Below are positions 1 through 12,900 of a DNA stretch of 64,000 nucleotides, piece after piece; position 1 is the first letter of the stretch; each line of letters opens with the position of its first letter. The DNA comes from Litomosoides sigmodontis (lineage: Eukaryota; Nematoda; Chromadorea; Rhabditida; Onchocercidae), in NCBI GenBank assembly GCA_963070105.1, contig OY718806.1:8019865-8083864 (forward strand), given 5' to 3'. The translations under genes and the position numbers were made by a program. The notes under the pieces were generated by a model. That model ran no database searches. It was not told where the DNA came from and was given only the letters and a program-made list of their open reading frames with translations.

Positions 1-169
1 TGTTTGCGCAGGATATGTATTGCCAACTCATAATCGTCAGCTGTTAGTATACCCCTTTCTTTGGTGACCAGTTTTAGCCATGTGATCTCCTTTACTATCC
101 GACCGATTGTTCGTACTAGTCTTATCCATTTGCTAAAACGACTAGCATCTAAGATTTGGAAATTTTCGT

Positions 170-715
170 CTACGATGGTCGGTTTGTAATCCCATTGTGG
201 CCACGTCGATTCGACCAGAGTTCGTAATTGCTTAGTTTTGTAGGAGATGGTCCTTTCGTTGCCACATCGACGGGATTTTGGTCGCTAGGGATGTGGCGGA
301 AGGATACCTTCACCTTCGCCTCTCTTATTTCTACTACTCTGTTCCTTACGAACGTTGATGGCAGTTGTGAATCGGTTTTGATCCATTCCAAAGCGCACTG
401 AGAATCCGTCCATAAGGTTGTTCGGGCTTCTACGAGTTCCATTTGTTTCATTACGAATTGAACTGCTCTAACTCCGATTAGTATGGCTAACAATTCCAGT
501 CGGAGTATTGTCAGTCCTTTGATTAGTGCAATTCGGGATTTTGCGAAAATCAGGAACATTTCATGATTATTGGCTTGCATGTAGACGGCTGCTGCATATG
601 CAGTGGTTGAAGCGTCGATGAAGACATGAAGTTGTGCATCTCTGGAGACAGTTGCTGTGAATCTAGGTTTCTCTCTCATCTCCGATGACCAATCCTTTGT
701 GAGTGTACTCCACAT
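170..715 (-). pseudogene. RNase H-like domain fragment of BEL/Pao element
   Basis: The 181-residue segment carries the post-polymerase RNase H-like region of BEL/Pao elements: QLHVFIDASTTAYAAAVYM, then LIFAKSRIALIKGLTILRLE, TLWTDSQCALEWIK and FRHIPSDQNPVDVATKG. The acidic residues of an RNase H fold (Asp in FIDAS, Glu in LRLELLA, Asp in TDSQ) are present. It begins only about 60 bases after the RT N-terminal fragment, so an internal deletion removed the polymerase. Confidence 0.85.
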
Positions 716-774
716 GAGTTCGCAACAATACTCCGACTAAATCTCGGAGCGTTATCGGTCATCGATACAGAACT

Positions 775-1050
775 TCATTTAAGCTTTTCATTCTTTTCCA
801 GTGAGCTGACGCATGCATCGTAAACTGTCCTCAATTTAGTTGTTGGTTTGCTGCGAGTTAGCACTTCATGATGAGGTGAATAATAAGTGGTGCTAATCTG
901 ATTTGTGTCTGTTTGCTCCTTCTCGATTATCTCGGCATCCTTTTGTTTCTTGATTACTTCGTCATATCGATTTCGTAGTTCGGGATCGCTGCGTAGCCTC
1001 TTGACTAACGATTTTAGTCTTCGGAAACACAGTCCATAATTGTCATTCAA
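775..1050 (-). pseudogene. Reverse transcriptase N-terminal fragment
   Basis: The 91-residue segment matches the finger region at the start of Pao-type reverse transcriptases: a basic stretch with RLKSLVKRLRSDPELRNRYD, then TTYYSPHHEVL and KLRTVYDA. It stops just after that point. The palm motifs that would follow, including the YxDD catalytic motif, are absent here and in the bases to the left. Confidence 0.8.
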
Positions 1051-1359
1051 TTTAATATCTGGACCTTTTCATGGCCAACCAATTTCATATCTCTTTCCAG
1101 TTTTTGTAATGTTTTGTTTAAATTGTTGTAATGCGTTTTCATCGTCACAGGCATTGGGCTGGTCTTGAACTCATATCAATTCAAGTTTCCAGAGGTTCTC
1201 TAGGTTAGGAACACCATAAGTTCCAGCACTAATCGATTTGACATCATTTGAGTTGTTGTTAGAACAATAGAGTTTAGCAACAAATGCAGCTCCAGCCATC
1301 ATCGGTCCTAACTTTGAATTAATTAAGGAGAACCCGGACTTCATAACTTTTGTTTTTCC

Positions 1360-1806
1360 CTATAGAATCAAGTGATGAAAGTAGTCGGAACCAGCTAATA
1401 TTTCGGGCTCCATCCATTGTCGAGCTTCTCCATTAAATTGAATTTGATTCATCATTTCTTGTAGGTCTCGATTATCCAGCTTTATCGTAGGGATTTCACT
1501 TGTTAAATGATCAATTATGTTGACTTCCATGGATATGATGCCCTCTTCCTGAGTCATTACTCGCAGTTTTACTTTCGTAGTAGGATATGGCTTGGTTGTC
1601 TTATCACCAAATACAGATTGGTGCATCGTTTCGCTGGTGGTTTCCTGTAATTTTAGCCTTCTCGATAGTTTCCTTGATATGAAGGACAAGTGTGAACCGC
1701 TATCAAAGAGTGCTACCGCTTTCTTGCAGATAGTTGGTCCGTCGATATTAATTATTAAAATTTTCTTGCATAGCATTAAATTAACACTTCCTTTTCGTGT
1801 GGACAT
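1360..1806 (-). pseudogene. Retropepsin (DUF1758) fragment of BEL/Pao element
   Basis: The 148-residue segment holds an aspartyl-protease active-site motif in the form ALFDSGSHLSFISRKLSRRL, typical of the DUF1758 proteases of BEL/Pao elements (DSGS where many retropepsins have DTGA). Downstream it continues with LAGSDYFHHLIL, which corresponds to the conserved LIGxDYF stretch of the family. The catalytic Asp is present, but the flanking frames are broken, so maturation of a polyprotein is not expected. Confidence 0.82.
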
Positions 1807-2210
1807 TCAGCTTGATTTATTAAGTTTACGGTATTTGTTGAAATCGCATCCTTTTTAGTCTATTTAGCTGTTGACGCACTATACTTGTCGAAGCGCATAA
1901 TGCGGCATCGTGAAGACTCTTACAATGGACGGTTGGTTACACGGACGGTCTCCTCTCATTTTCGTTTTGTTGTGGTGACCGCTTTGGAATCACTTCAGTT
2001 ATATGGCTTAATTGAAGCTAAGGCTGAAGTATTACCTCTTGTCTCTTCAATATTTCTTGAATATGTCTTTGCCCTTTTCTCGTAGTCTCCGCTTATTGCT
2101 TGACCCTTTCTTACTTCACCACTTCCACGAACGAGTTTTCCCAGGAACTGTCTGAGTTTAGCGACCGTCCATGGTTCTTCCTCCTTCCGTTCATGGACTT
2201 TGTCAAAGAG

Positions 2211-2717
2211 TCAAGTGGGAAGTTTATTTTCACTTAGGTTCTCGATGCTTGAATGTTCCAGGTTTTCGCCGATGGCTTCCAGCTGTCGAAGCATTCTCTC
2301 GATAGCTTCGATTGTCGCTTTCCATTCCCGGTCATTTCTCTTGATGGAAAGTAGTTCGTTGAAGAGCGTATGTATTTGTCCATGCTTCTCAATGAGAAGT
2401 CTCCTGATGACTTCGTAGTTCTCGGGAGCTACGTCGTAACCTCTAACGGCCAATAATGCGTCTCCTTTGAGACTGGCTATTAGATAATTTAACTTTTGCA
2501 TTTCCGGAATAGCTTGTTGATGAATCGCTGCATCAAGGCTACTCCAGAAGCCTCGCCATTGTTTAGTGTTACCACTGAATGTTGTCAGTGGTAATTGTGG
2601 TAAGTTCACATTTGCTTGATGAGCCACAGGGACCTTTTCATGGCTATTAGTCGATTCGTTCTTTGATTGAACCTGACTTAGCCTTTGGAATAGTGACTTC
2701 AAATCGCCCATATGCAT
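2211..2717 (-). pseudogene. Gag (DUF1759-type) fragment of BEL/Pao element
   Basis: The 168-residue segment carries the DUF1759 signature of BEL/Pao Gag: PLTTFSGNTKQWRGFWSSLD near residues 40-60, then MQKLNYLIASLKGDALLAVR, then a helical region with LLIEKHGQ. In this family the region forms the structural capsid-like protein. It ends at a stop where intact elements would run on toward the zinc-knuckle region and protease; that link is lost. The frame differs from the protease segment to its left. Confidence 0.8.
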
Positions 2718-2937
2718 TTTTAAAGTTATTAAAACCTCTTGTCCCTCAGTTATTAAGTTTAAAATACCTTTTTTTGTTATCGACTATTTCGTTGTATTTC
2801 TCTTCTTCCGCTCTTTTTTATGCCTGCCGATACTTATTGCATGTGTCGCACCCATCTTTCGTTGGCGGTTTCCAGTGTGGTGAGGTGCAGTGCGAGGTGT
2901 TCATCTTCTCTTCGATAATTCTTTTTCTCGCTCCGTA

Positions 2938-3066
2938 CTACTGTTGGGCTTCTTCTCGAGTGACCATTTCATCTTGTGGTGATACGTCCATCTGTTTGAT
3001 TTCTTCGAGAAGGTTTTCTAGCTTCTTCTTTGCCGGTTCGGCTCCTTTGACGATAATAGCAGACAT
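2938..3066 (-). pseudogene. Gag N-terminal fragment of BEL/Pao element
   Basis: An ATG at 3066 opens a 42-codon charged, Lys/Glu-rich segment (KKKLENLLEEI and EMVTREEAQQ are visible) ending in a stop at 2938. It lies directly upstream of the larger Gag segment and resembles the helical N-terminus of BEL/Pao Gag proteins. The stop and the gap to 2717 break the original frame. Assignment rests on position and composition. Confidence 0.5.
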
Positions 3067-3744
3067 GATCCCGGCTCGTGGCCCAATAAACTTTTGCCGG
3101 GAACTTTCGGAATTTGATTTGGGTTTGTTGTTTGCTATGATAGGACGGGTTCACGCCGCCTACTATAGCTTGTCAGGAGCTCATCCGATTCTGTTTACCG
3201 AGTTGCGGTATGAAGTGCTGTGTCTGTATCCTCGCGATTGTTGACGAAGGATGCAGCTTGTTAATAGATAGTTTATTAGCAGAATAATAGCTTGTAGCAA
3301 AGCGTATGTGGATAATACCAAAGGTCGAATGCCGCTAGTGACGTGAATTAAAGACAGTCCACGTGTGGGTCATTGATGGGAATTAACAATGTCAAGTATG
3401 GAGTGGGATCATCTCAGGCATGCGAAATAAGCTGAATTGTGGCTGGTGACGACGGTTAAGCAGATATCTCACTTGTAAATGATTTGTAATTAACTGCGAG
3501 GTTACAGCTGGGGTGCTGTCGCCACAGTAGTTGGGAGGTTATCTATTAATAATATTTTCGAATTCTCGACAGTTGCAATTGCGCACCTCACTGATGGAGC
3601 AATATCGTCTTTCTATATGGCTGATCGTATCATTAAATTCCTCGAACATTTTGAATGCCAAGCAATTTTAGTCCACAATTTTGCTAGGATGAATTCTTCT
3701 CATTTGTGAGAAGTGCAAATTTCAAATCATCGTTTGTATGTGTA

Positions 3745-3752
3745 TCTCTCTT

Positions 3753-3804
<52 letters not shown>

Positions 3805-3836
3805 CGTGTGGGTGTGTGTAGGTGCGTTTGTGTGTT
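3745..3836. repeat. Microsatellite (CT)n followed by (GT)n
   Basis: A run of CT/TC dinucleotides passes directly into a long run of TG dinucleotides with a few interruptions. It lies just beyond the retrotransposon relic. Confidence 0.95.
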
Positions 3837-6800
3837 GTATTTAGGACGACAATAAATTTTTTATGGTTACCGAAAAATTTTGAAAATTAATGAATAAACT
3901 TATAACTGGAAATTTTACTGTATTCCTTAAGTATAAGCATGTGTAAAAAATTTTTGAATTAAATATTTCATCTGTTAACGATTGTGTTTGCGTACAGCAA
4001 CTATCGTCGTCGCACTCCTCACTGCTACCATAAATTTATCATTTTGCGTTCGTGTGCAGAAGTTATTTTTTTTGAAAACAACTTGTGTTGGAAAAAGAAC
4101 TTTATTCTTTCTAAAAAAATGATAAAAATCTGTGCATTATTCTGCCTTCAGCACTTAAATAATTTTTCATGTTGCAAACCTAAAATTATGGAATACAAAA
4201 AAACAAACAATGAATTCGTCGATGTACTACTATTTAATTAGCACTTGGAATTGAAAAAATTCCAAATAGCCTGCTTAATGGTTGTGATTGCATTGTTTAA
4301 GCTAATTTGACCATTTCGCTGCGCAACCGTCAATTTTATAATTTTTCCGTCAAAAAATTATCAATTTTTTTCAGTTATTACGGAATTTAGGAAACCTAAA
4401 TAGGATTGCGAATTGATGCTAAATTCTATGAATACATACTTTAAGAACAACTGGTTTGATAAGCCGTCATGAGGAGAATTTCTGATGATATCATTCACGG
4501 ATCGACTTTACTATCAATTAATTATACCGTGCTGCAGTTTGAGATATATTCGGCAGTTTTTTAGCACTTAGAAATTTATGTTGCTAACTTATCAATTTGA
4601 AATATGAAAGTCTGCAAAACAATCACAAAAAGTATTTATTTTTTGGTTTATTCATCAAAATTTCAGAACTTCAAAACGAAAGCGAGAAAACAAACACTTT
4701 ACTTGATATGCAAGAATATCTTGGGCATCATGCTTTCAAATAATTAGCACGATTTAAATTTCTAGGTAGGACTAGTTAATGATTTTAAATGTAGTACTTC
4801 TCTTCTGGTGACACACTTTTGCATTTTTTAAGACAATAATTCATCGGAAAAAAATGTTTTTGCAGGAAATAGCCAGTTTTCAAATTCTTTAATGTTTTGC
4901 AAATCAAAAATGTGATTTGCTGCTAAAAATTTTTTTCAGGTGCACAGTGCATTTACTAAGAATAGTAATGATCAGGTATTGAAAAAAAACGTGCCGATTT
5001 TTAAGCAGTTCGAGAAGACATTGTCGTATGAATGCTAGCTAACAAAACAATCCATGTTGAGAATGATGTTACACAATGGAAGGAAATCATTAGATGATCT
5101 AAAGTAATCATGCATAATAGTCAAATACTTTATAAGTATAGACAGGCTCGTTCTGGACAATTGTAGTGGGCAAAAGTTAAAAGAGAGGAAGTGGGAAGTT
5201 GAGGAAAGAAAAAGCGATCGTTTGAAGTCACTAATTAAATCACTAAATTAGGAACTAAATCACTCGCAAAATGTCGACATCAAACAAGTGCACAAACTCA
5301 CTGCAATTTTAAAGGAATCAGGTAGTTAGTTAAGTAATCAATTGTGATTTACATAAGTTTTTCCAAAATAAACTGTTTAAGTTGCAAGAGGATATGAACA
5401 ATGGTATGGTAAAATTATGATTTAAGCTTAGGAAGGTGATGATTGAGATTCCGGTATTTTAAAAAATTGAATTTGAGATTTCTTGCACATTCCTTCTCTT
5501 CTGCCTAGCTCTCTTTCCATTACCAACTGTTTTTTTCTTTTGCAATTCTCGATTAGAGAGAAATGAACCTGTCTTCATTTTATGTGGAACGCATGAACAA
5601 ATTTGATTTTTTCCTCTAAATTATTGAACAATAAGTGATGAGAAATGAGAAATGGTTTATCCATTGAATGATATAAGTGATTTATATCAAAATTATAAAA
5701 TTACAAAAGAATTGTGAAATATTTTAATTGAACATTTCGATGACTGACAAATTGACTGAATTGAAAATTTCATAGACTTAGCTTTTCAATTATCAAAATT
5801 GTGTCAGACAGGAAATTTCTTTGTTTGGTAATTTTTTCGTAATTTTTTTGGCAATATGTTTTATTTCTAAGGGCGAAGCATTGCTCCTTTGACTGAGCTT
5901 TCAGTAATGAATGAAAATTGTAGTTGAACGGAAATAGAAAAAGTTTACATTCTAAATTTAACTCGTAAGCAATTGAAATAGCACGATTAATCTCATTGAA
6001 CTTCATGCTCCTCCATCACTAGGACGGTCATTCAAAATGTCAAAGAAAAATAAGAAGGAAAAAACTTTTAATTTATGCCCTTGGAAGTTTGCTTTAAAAT
6101 TTATATGCATACGTACATATCAACCAAATTTCTATGTAATGAAAAAACTACCACTGCGCTCGCTATATTTCAGAGAAATTAAACATGTCAACTTATGCTC
6201 TTTGACATTTACGAAATTTTGTAATTTTACGTCAAATAAACGTAAGCTAAAAGAAATTTTCAACAACTGATATGTATTTATAATTTTCAGAAGATTTAAT
6301 GGAAGACTGCTTTCGAAAAGTTCTCCGAAACCAAACCAGAAAACTCAGCAGCGACTGAAAATTGTTAGAAAAAAAACGTTAAAACATTTAAAAAGAACCA
6401 ATGCGTATTTTTCACTGAAAAAAGCATTAACACACATCCAAGTCTGTTTCTCTCAAATTTGACTTCAACTTATTTCAGTACTTCACTAGTTGAAAATTTA
6501 TCGATACAGCATGCATTCATGAAACGACCAGTGATATGGTAGCTAGATCTGCAATGATTAAAAGTTGAAAAAAGTTCACTAATAAAACTGGTTTATTTAA
6601 AAGAACCCGTTGAAGAAATCAAACAGTCGGAATTAGTTTCTTCCTAAGTTGTAATTTCAGTTAGCAAAATGTAAGTGAAACTTCCACGGGGAATTCTGTT
6701 CTTTCCACTGCTGATAGCTCAGTTTAGGATCTTATCTGAAAAGTGCTTTCTAGCTAGTCTTAAATTTGACTGCTGAAATGAGGATGCAATCGAATAGATG

Positions 6801-8178
6801 AGAAAAATTGAATGTATTAGTGAGGGGATAATGAAAAAGGAATGCCGGTGAAGGAAAAGAAGCACAAAGGAGGAAATGTTGTTGAAAAAGGAAAAGTTTG
6901 TATACACTCATGCAAAACGGAACTCACAAATTGAATGGATTTTGTGAAAAGTGGAAGGACGCAAATAAAATTTGATAGAGAAGTGAGTGCTAGTAATTGT
7001 TTAATTACACTGCACCGTATTTGCATTTTTCACAAGTTCCAGATCGACCGAAAACTTCTAGAGTTGTTATGCGTTTCTTCCTTTTTCTTTTTTAATTTTT
7101 AAGATTTCAAATAGTTGGAACAGTCTTGTGATGCTTTTGTCTAACGTTTTTTCCTGGACTGAAATGAAAATGTTAATGGATGAACTTCTGACTTCATAAG
7201 TTTTATTATAAGTGTGGATGACATGAGTCAAGCAGTGATCTAGTGAGTAACGGGAGTGCTACGCTTTCTAATTTCAACTCAAATTTTATTTCCTCAATAT
7301 TGTTGAAAGGAATGAAGTTTAAAGCGCTTCTAGAATGGACTGACAATTGGCGAAGAAATCCATGGATATATATCTAGGAACAGAAAGTTGACGATTTGGA
7401 GAGTGGAAGAAGCATCAAAGTTTGCATGCTACAAAGAGAGAATGCAAAAACTATTGTTGTCAAAAAATGAAATAACTTCTGAAAATCGAATTAAAAAGTT
7501 TTATTTGCTGGAATTATGGCATAGAACTAAACAGTATTTTTTGCAATTCCTAAAGGATACAAGAACTTTTATGCTTTGTACAAAAAATTTTGTATTGCAG
7601 GGATTTGAAATTTTAGTTTTCAACGCATTTTAAATAAATTTTCAACCAGAAAATTTCCACTGTAAAAACAAGAATTTAGCATACAGCGACGCAAGCTTGT
7701 TCGTAGTCAAAGAGGAAAAACAATTATGCTACGAGGGGGTAGGGAGAGAAGGCGGAGGGAGACAAAAGTTCGTTTATGTGCAATTTTTTGAAATTGATAA
7801 AATCAATTGAAAATGGTAATTTTGAGAATTTTGGTGGTATTATCAAGATTTATAAACTTTTCCTTCTTGATAAAGCAAAATGAAAAGTGCACTGTTTACT
7901 GCAAAAATTCCAAGATTATCTGATTAATCAGCACTGCTCGTATTTTTGCAGAAAATAGAAATTTTGATATTTCACTGAGCTCTATATATGATCATTTTCC
8001 GAACTGAATTCATTTAAATTTACTACTCAAAATAAGCGATCGGAAATGAAGCTAACGAGCAATGAGTTTTACCAAACGCCAAATTATTTGCAATCGTAAT
8101 GAAATTAAATAATTTTCATTTTTCACTAATCAACGAACTAAACAAGCAGATGAGGATTTGTAACCAACCAGTAAGCGG
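3837..8178. other. Intergenic, no supported gene
   Basis: About 4.3 kb of AT-rich sequence with many homopolymer runs. Open frames are short, Lys/Phe/Asn-rich and do not join through good splice sites. No RNA gene or mobile element was recognised. Confidence 0.5.
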
Positions 8179-8753
8179 GGACCGAAGAGACCGGATGGAA
8201 TGAACGGAGAATCTAGAGGTGGCAGGATGCCAGGTCCTCCAGGTCATCGCGGTGATCTTGGAATACAAGGTTTGTTTTTTCATTGAACATGAGAACATTT
8301 CATGAAATGAAATCGGTTTTTTTCGCATTTATTAACTTTACGATGCTTATTATTTCAGGACCAGTTGGACCGCCGGGTGTGAATGGTAAAGCTGAGTTGC
8401 CAGGAATGCAGGCGATTAGAAAACTGGGCTCACCTGGACCAACTGGATTTCCTGATGAACAAAGCACAACAGCGATTGGTGAAGTAGGGCCAGTTGGCTT
8501 GCAAGATCTCATGGGATTGTCGGGACCTACTGGATTAAATGATACTGATGGAGAGTTAAGAACGGACTATATTAATATATGAAAGTAATTATGCTAGTCA
8601 CCTCGCATTATTATTACTATTTTCAAGATTAGAATTCCCGGAATTCCTGGGTCTGATGGTGCTCATTGTCCGTGTCCACCAAGAGGATGGTTCAGCATTG
8701 AGAAAGTGGAGGAAAATCCACCAGAAATAGCAGTGCAAAGAGAGTCACATTGA
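8179..8753 (+). pseudogene. Collagen (Gly-X-Y) gene remnant, probably cuticle type
   Basis: Three blocks look like collagen exons. The first, to about 8269, ends with PGPPGHRGDLGIQ and a GTTTGT donor. The second follows a TTTCAG acceptor at about 8360 and begins GPVGPPGVNG. The third, after an AG near 8635, ends with a short Cys-containing tail, AHCPCPPRGW, like the C-terminal Cys cluster of nematode cuticle collagens. Many expected glycines are Asp, Ser, Glu or Ala, the Gly-X-Y register slips once, the second block runs into a stop at 8581 without a clear donor, and no N-terminal membrane/furin-site region was found. A strongly diverged working collagen is less likely. Confidence 0.6.
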
Positions 8754-9980
8754 ACATCCCACTGATAACGAACTTCTAGTCCAATTTTCCAGCCCCACGT
8801 GTTTTACCTATCCATTTCAACTACACGCGTCATAATGAAATAGCACAGGATGTGTAGTTGCCTTGGCTACCTGCTCGTTCTCTAATTACCACGTTCTATC
8901 CTAAATATTTTTCAATTTGTTATCAGACATCAGTTATGTTGCCCTACTTCACTATGATGTCAATCTACGGAAAATATTCCAGGATAAATATAGACACTAC
9001 GACTATGCCGGATAAATGTACACTATCACACTGCCATTTACTTTTACATGCTAACAGAACTGCTGAAACATACTACTTCAATTTCCAACTGGCTTTTTTT
9101 AAATCAATAATTTTCCTAAATTCAGCACAGAATTCGGAATAACAAACGCAGTGCAACGGATTGCTTTGCTTTGCCGATTTATATTTGATTCAATCAATTC
9201 CTTTTGATAATGCAAGGCAAGATTATAAAGGGATAAGAGTTGAGTGAATTTAAAAAGGATAATGTCAGATGAATCACAACAACTATGCAAAGAACAAGCA
9301 AACATTCATCTATCGCATAAAATATGGCACACGCACAGACAGATATTGCCTCAATTTATTACCATAGAAACGTGTTCGGCACAAACGTACGGCAGAATAA
9401 GCTAGGATTTGGTGGTGGAATGCGCTGCAAGGCAATGTGAATACTTTGACCGTCTAATTACTAGCACTTGTTTTGACACCGTCATCCAGTTCAACTCATT
9501 ACCATTCAAAATTATTTCGTCTCTTCCGCTTACTGCACGCCTATCTTCCTGTTTCGCTTTGTACCCTTCTCAAACTTTTGCTATGAATTATTATCAAACA
9601 TTTTCATTGCAATCAATAATTCGAGATGAACTTACCACTTTGGTCTTGGATAATGCGATTTCTCATTGCTTTAATGAACTTTAATCGATTGTCAATCTCT
9701 GAAGAACTGTTGTCGCCAAAATCTACACTTAATTTCCGTCACAGATAAAGCATGTAACATATTGAAACGTGAATGAATTTGGCAATTTGTGTTACTAAAT
9801 TCTATTTTATCGATAACAAATATCATAAGTGAGTGGCGCTTTCATCTCGAAATCGAGGAAGAAACTTCAAAATGGCAATTGTTCAAGCTACAATGTAATT
9901 TAAACTTTTTCAAAGTAACAGAAATTCAACGTTAGTATTAAGACTTATAAAGCAATTTTGCATTGTCCACATTTTCTTAC
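8754..9980. other. Intergenic, no supported gene
   Basis: About 1.2 kb between the collagen remnant and the IFT54 gene. Open frames here (for example 9409-9684) have neither splice context nor a recognisable family. It should hold the promoter of the IFT54 gene, but no X-box-like motif was identified with confidence. Confidence 0.4.
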
Positions 9981-9986
9981 TTTCAG
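9981..9986 (+). promoter_or_regulatory. Likely spliced-leader trans-splice acceptor for the IFT54 gene
   Basis: TTTCAG lies two bases before the start ATG at 9989 with no upstream coding exon in frame. This is the usual layout of a nematode spliced-leader acceptor. An ordinary 5'-UTR intron would look the same. Confidence 0.55.
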
Positions 9987-9988
9987 AA

Positions 9989-12900
9989 ATGTCTAAAATG
10001 TATACGAATAGAACGAAAGAATTATTCGCAGGTTTAATTGAACGTCCACCGCTTACCGAGCAGTTATTGCAACGTCCGCCATTTCGTTTCCTACACGATG
10101 TTGTTAAAATCACAATTCAAAATACAGGGTTCTTGATGGTTCGTTTTGAAAAACAAATTCATGCGCTGGTATTTTATCACAGTAAGCTAGACTACCCTCT
10201 CTTATCAATATGAATGATGATAGGGGGAATCGATCAACATTAGCAATCGTTTGACGGAGCTTTGATGTCACATGTGTTGAGCTTCGTTTCACAGCTAGTG
10301 CTTTGCAGTATGAGTAAAGAAATTTCGTTGCATCATCTGACGCAACGAAGAGTAAATTTGGCAGGACAGTTAGAATCAGTCAAATAATTACAACACTCAT
10401 CAGTTGCTGATAAAATTAAAAAGTATCAAAGCACGAATGTATGAGAGTATTTCGAAACTTGATTTTGTTTAAAATGACCGGATAATGTCCGATTTTAGTA
10501 AGGAAAATTTTGTGCATTTATTTCAGATTTCCTCTGATACCACCACTGTGACTTGTTGCTGTCTTTTTTTTGATACATCTGCTCCAACAGTCATTTAAAT
10601 TTAACAATGCTAATTAATGATCAGTGACAATAACACAGTTAATGATTATTCCATTTTAGTTGCAACAAAACTGTTTCAATTTAATTGTAGTACAGTTATG
10701 CAGGATAAATTTACAAATGAGCAAATGGATGCATCAAATATAACCGATAAAATGGCAAAAGCGAATTTTTTGAAGACATTGATCAAAGCACTGAATGATG
10801 ATGGATCGTTGAAGGAAGTGAAAGTCGCTAAAATAATTGCTGGGAAGGAACCTGAAATGACAAATTTGGTAATTTACGACCATCTGGTAATGAGTCCGTT
10901 CATAAGTTTGGGAGTGTTTCTAGGTTTGACGACACATCATGGTTGCACACAAATTATAAGTAACCAGTTAGCCATTACAGGTAAAACAAAGAGGGGAATT
11001 CATTTCTTCAACGAATTTCAGTACTGTACTCCTCCAACTTTGTAAATTACAGCTTAAACACCTGAAATGTTTCAGATGCTCCAGAAACTAGCAATTGGTG
11101 CAGCGGCATTCCGTGATTCCAAGCTAAAGACTACTGCAAATGAAGAAAGGCAGAAGAAAGAGAAAAAAGCGAGCAAAAAGGAATGTGACAATAAAGGAGT
11201 GGGCAGGAAAAGTAATGATAACGGAAGCGCGAAGGTTCTGGATGATTCTCTGGTAATCCAATGCCAATTATGCTTTAATTTAGGCTAATTCAGTTAGCGA
11301 AGTTTTCAGAATTGCAGGAATTGCTAGACTGTCGCGATGACATTTGTGAAAACTAACATGTGTTAAATGATATTATTACGGTCAAGTTTAGAACAGTGAA
11401 GAGGGAATTTTCCAGGTTGAAAAAGAGAAGCGTCGTTTAAGTGAAAGTAAAAAAATGAGAAGGAAAGAAAGCGAAAGTAAACCAACGACGATCAAGCAAA
11501 CCGTTGATAGTAATAAACGACGAGACTCCATCGATGAAGGACATTTCGAAGATACTGCACCAGGAACATCACCGAAGAAAGTTGAGCGAGTAATCGGCGC
11601 TGATCAAAAAGCATCAGGTTTGAAATTCACGCTTTTGATTACCTCATTCTCAATAACTCCACCGTCCCTCATGAGGGATGGTAATCGGAACGAAACTATC
11701 GTAACCAGATAAAGGCTTTTGAGCTATGAGAGACTAAGCGGTGGATGTAGGTCTGTGTTTAATCAAATTCATTTTTTCTATCTTCGCACTCTACTCACCC
11801 AGTCATTGGACTGGCAGAAACTATGTTACACACACGTTTTAGCTGTATTATAATGCATTTCTAGTGACCATGAAGGCAGACAAGGATAATACTGTTGATA
11901 ATGCAACAAATGAAATTGATCAATCGCAGATATCACCAGCATTAAAAGAACAGCTGCGGTACGTCACCATCTCTTTCACTTTCATAACTACAGTTTAGAT
12001 GCGTCACGTCCACGGCATGCAAAAAGTTTATTTTCAGACCATCAACATCGTCAGGACGACCACGCACTTCAGCCAATAGATTGGGTACAACAGCAGCTCG
12101 ACCACCTCCGCCAAAAATCAAGAGAAAACGAGTAGGAGAAATTGAGCGAAAACCAGACACTGTAAGTTTTTCTTTAAACGAAATAAAAAAAAATTGTCAC
12201 TGTTTCATTTTCGGCTCAATGAATGGAGTTGTTGAACCTTAGACAAACTAATTATTTCTCTAAACTTGTAGAATGTGAAAACAAGCGGAGTAATTGTTGG
12301 TGAACGAAAAGAAAGTGATGAATATTTTGTTGTAGAAATTGAGTCATCATACGACCAAACTGATGAAATTAATGCTGACGAGGTATGTTTCCTCATAAAT
12401 CATAAAAAGATCGGTATAAGTATCTATCAAATCTATTTTTAATCTAAACAAAAGAAAATTCATAAAAATTTGCCGATTTTGATGCAATTAAATTCCTTCA
12501 TTACATATATCATTTTGAACGGGTTTTTTATTATGAAAAAACTTCCAAATAAGTTTCTCTCATTTAACTCAAGTTAGTTTATCCATGTTTGGACCTTTCT
12601 ATCTAATTTTCCGCAAACCTCATTTCATTCTTGGAAGCATGGACAGATTAATGACAACCTCTTTTGGTTTGTCTTGATCTACATAAAATTAACGTCTCAT
12701 CATTAACAGCTTCTAGGCGATTATTCTTCAGTGTTTCAAGTGTACGTAACCAATTGCAGCTAACTGCTGAAGAACATGGTAGCCTAGTGCGAAAAATTCT
12801 TGAGACCAAAAAAGGATTAGAAAATAAAATAAGCAAGGAAGCTTACAATGCAGCTATCATCAGTGTATTTGACGAAAAGGACCAGGCAAGGTCGCAACAA

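Larger units (their letters stand above)
1..3090 (-). mobile_element. Degenerate BEL/Pao LTR retrotransposon, left part cut by window edge
   Basis: Reading right to left, five separated open segments follow the BEL/Pao order: Gag start (3066-2938), Gag DUF1759 region (2717-2211), DUF1758 retropepsin (1806-1360), reverse-transcriptase N-terminal part (1050-775) and the RNase H-like part after the polymerase (715-170). They lie in different frames separated by stops, so no intact polyprotein remains. Only about 60 bases separate the RT N-terminal part from the RNase H-like part, so the polymerase core is gone. Integrase would lie beyond base 1. No terminal repeat was recognised at the right end; 3090-3240 may be leader or LTR sequence. 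An immobile relic unless helped in trans. Confidence 0.85.
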
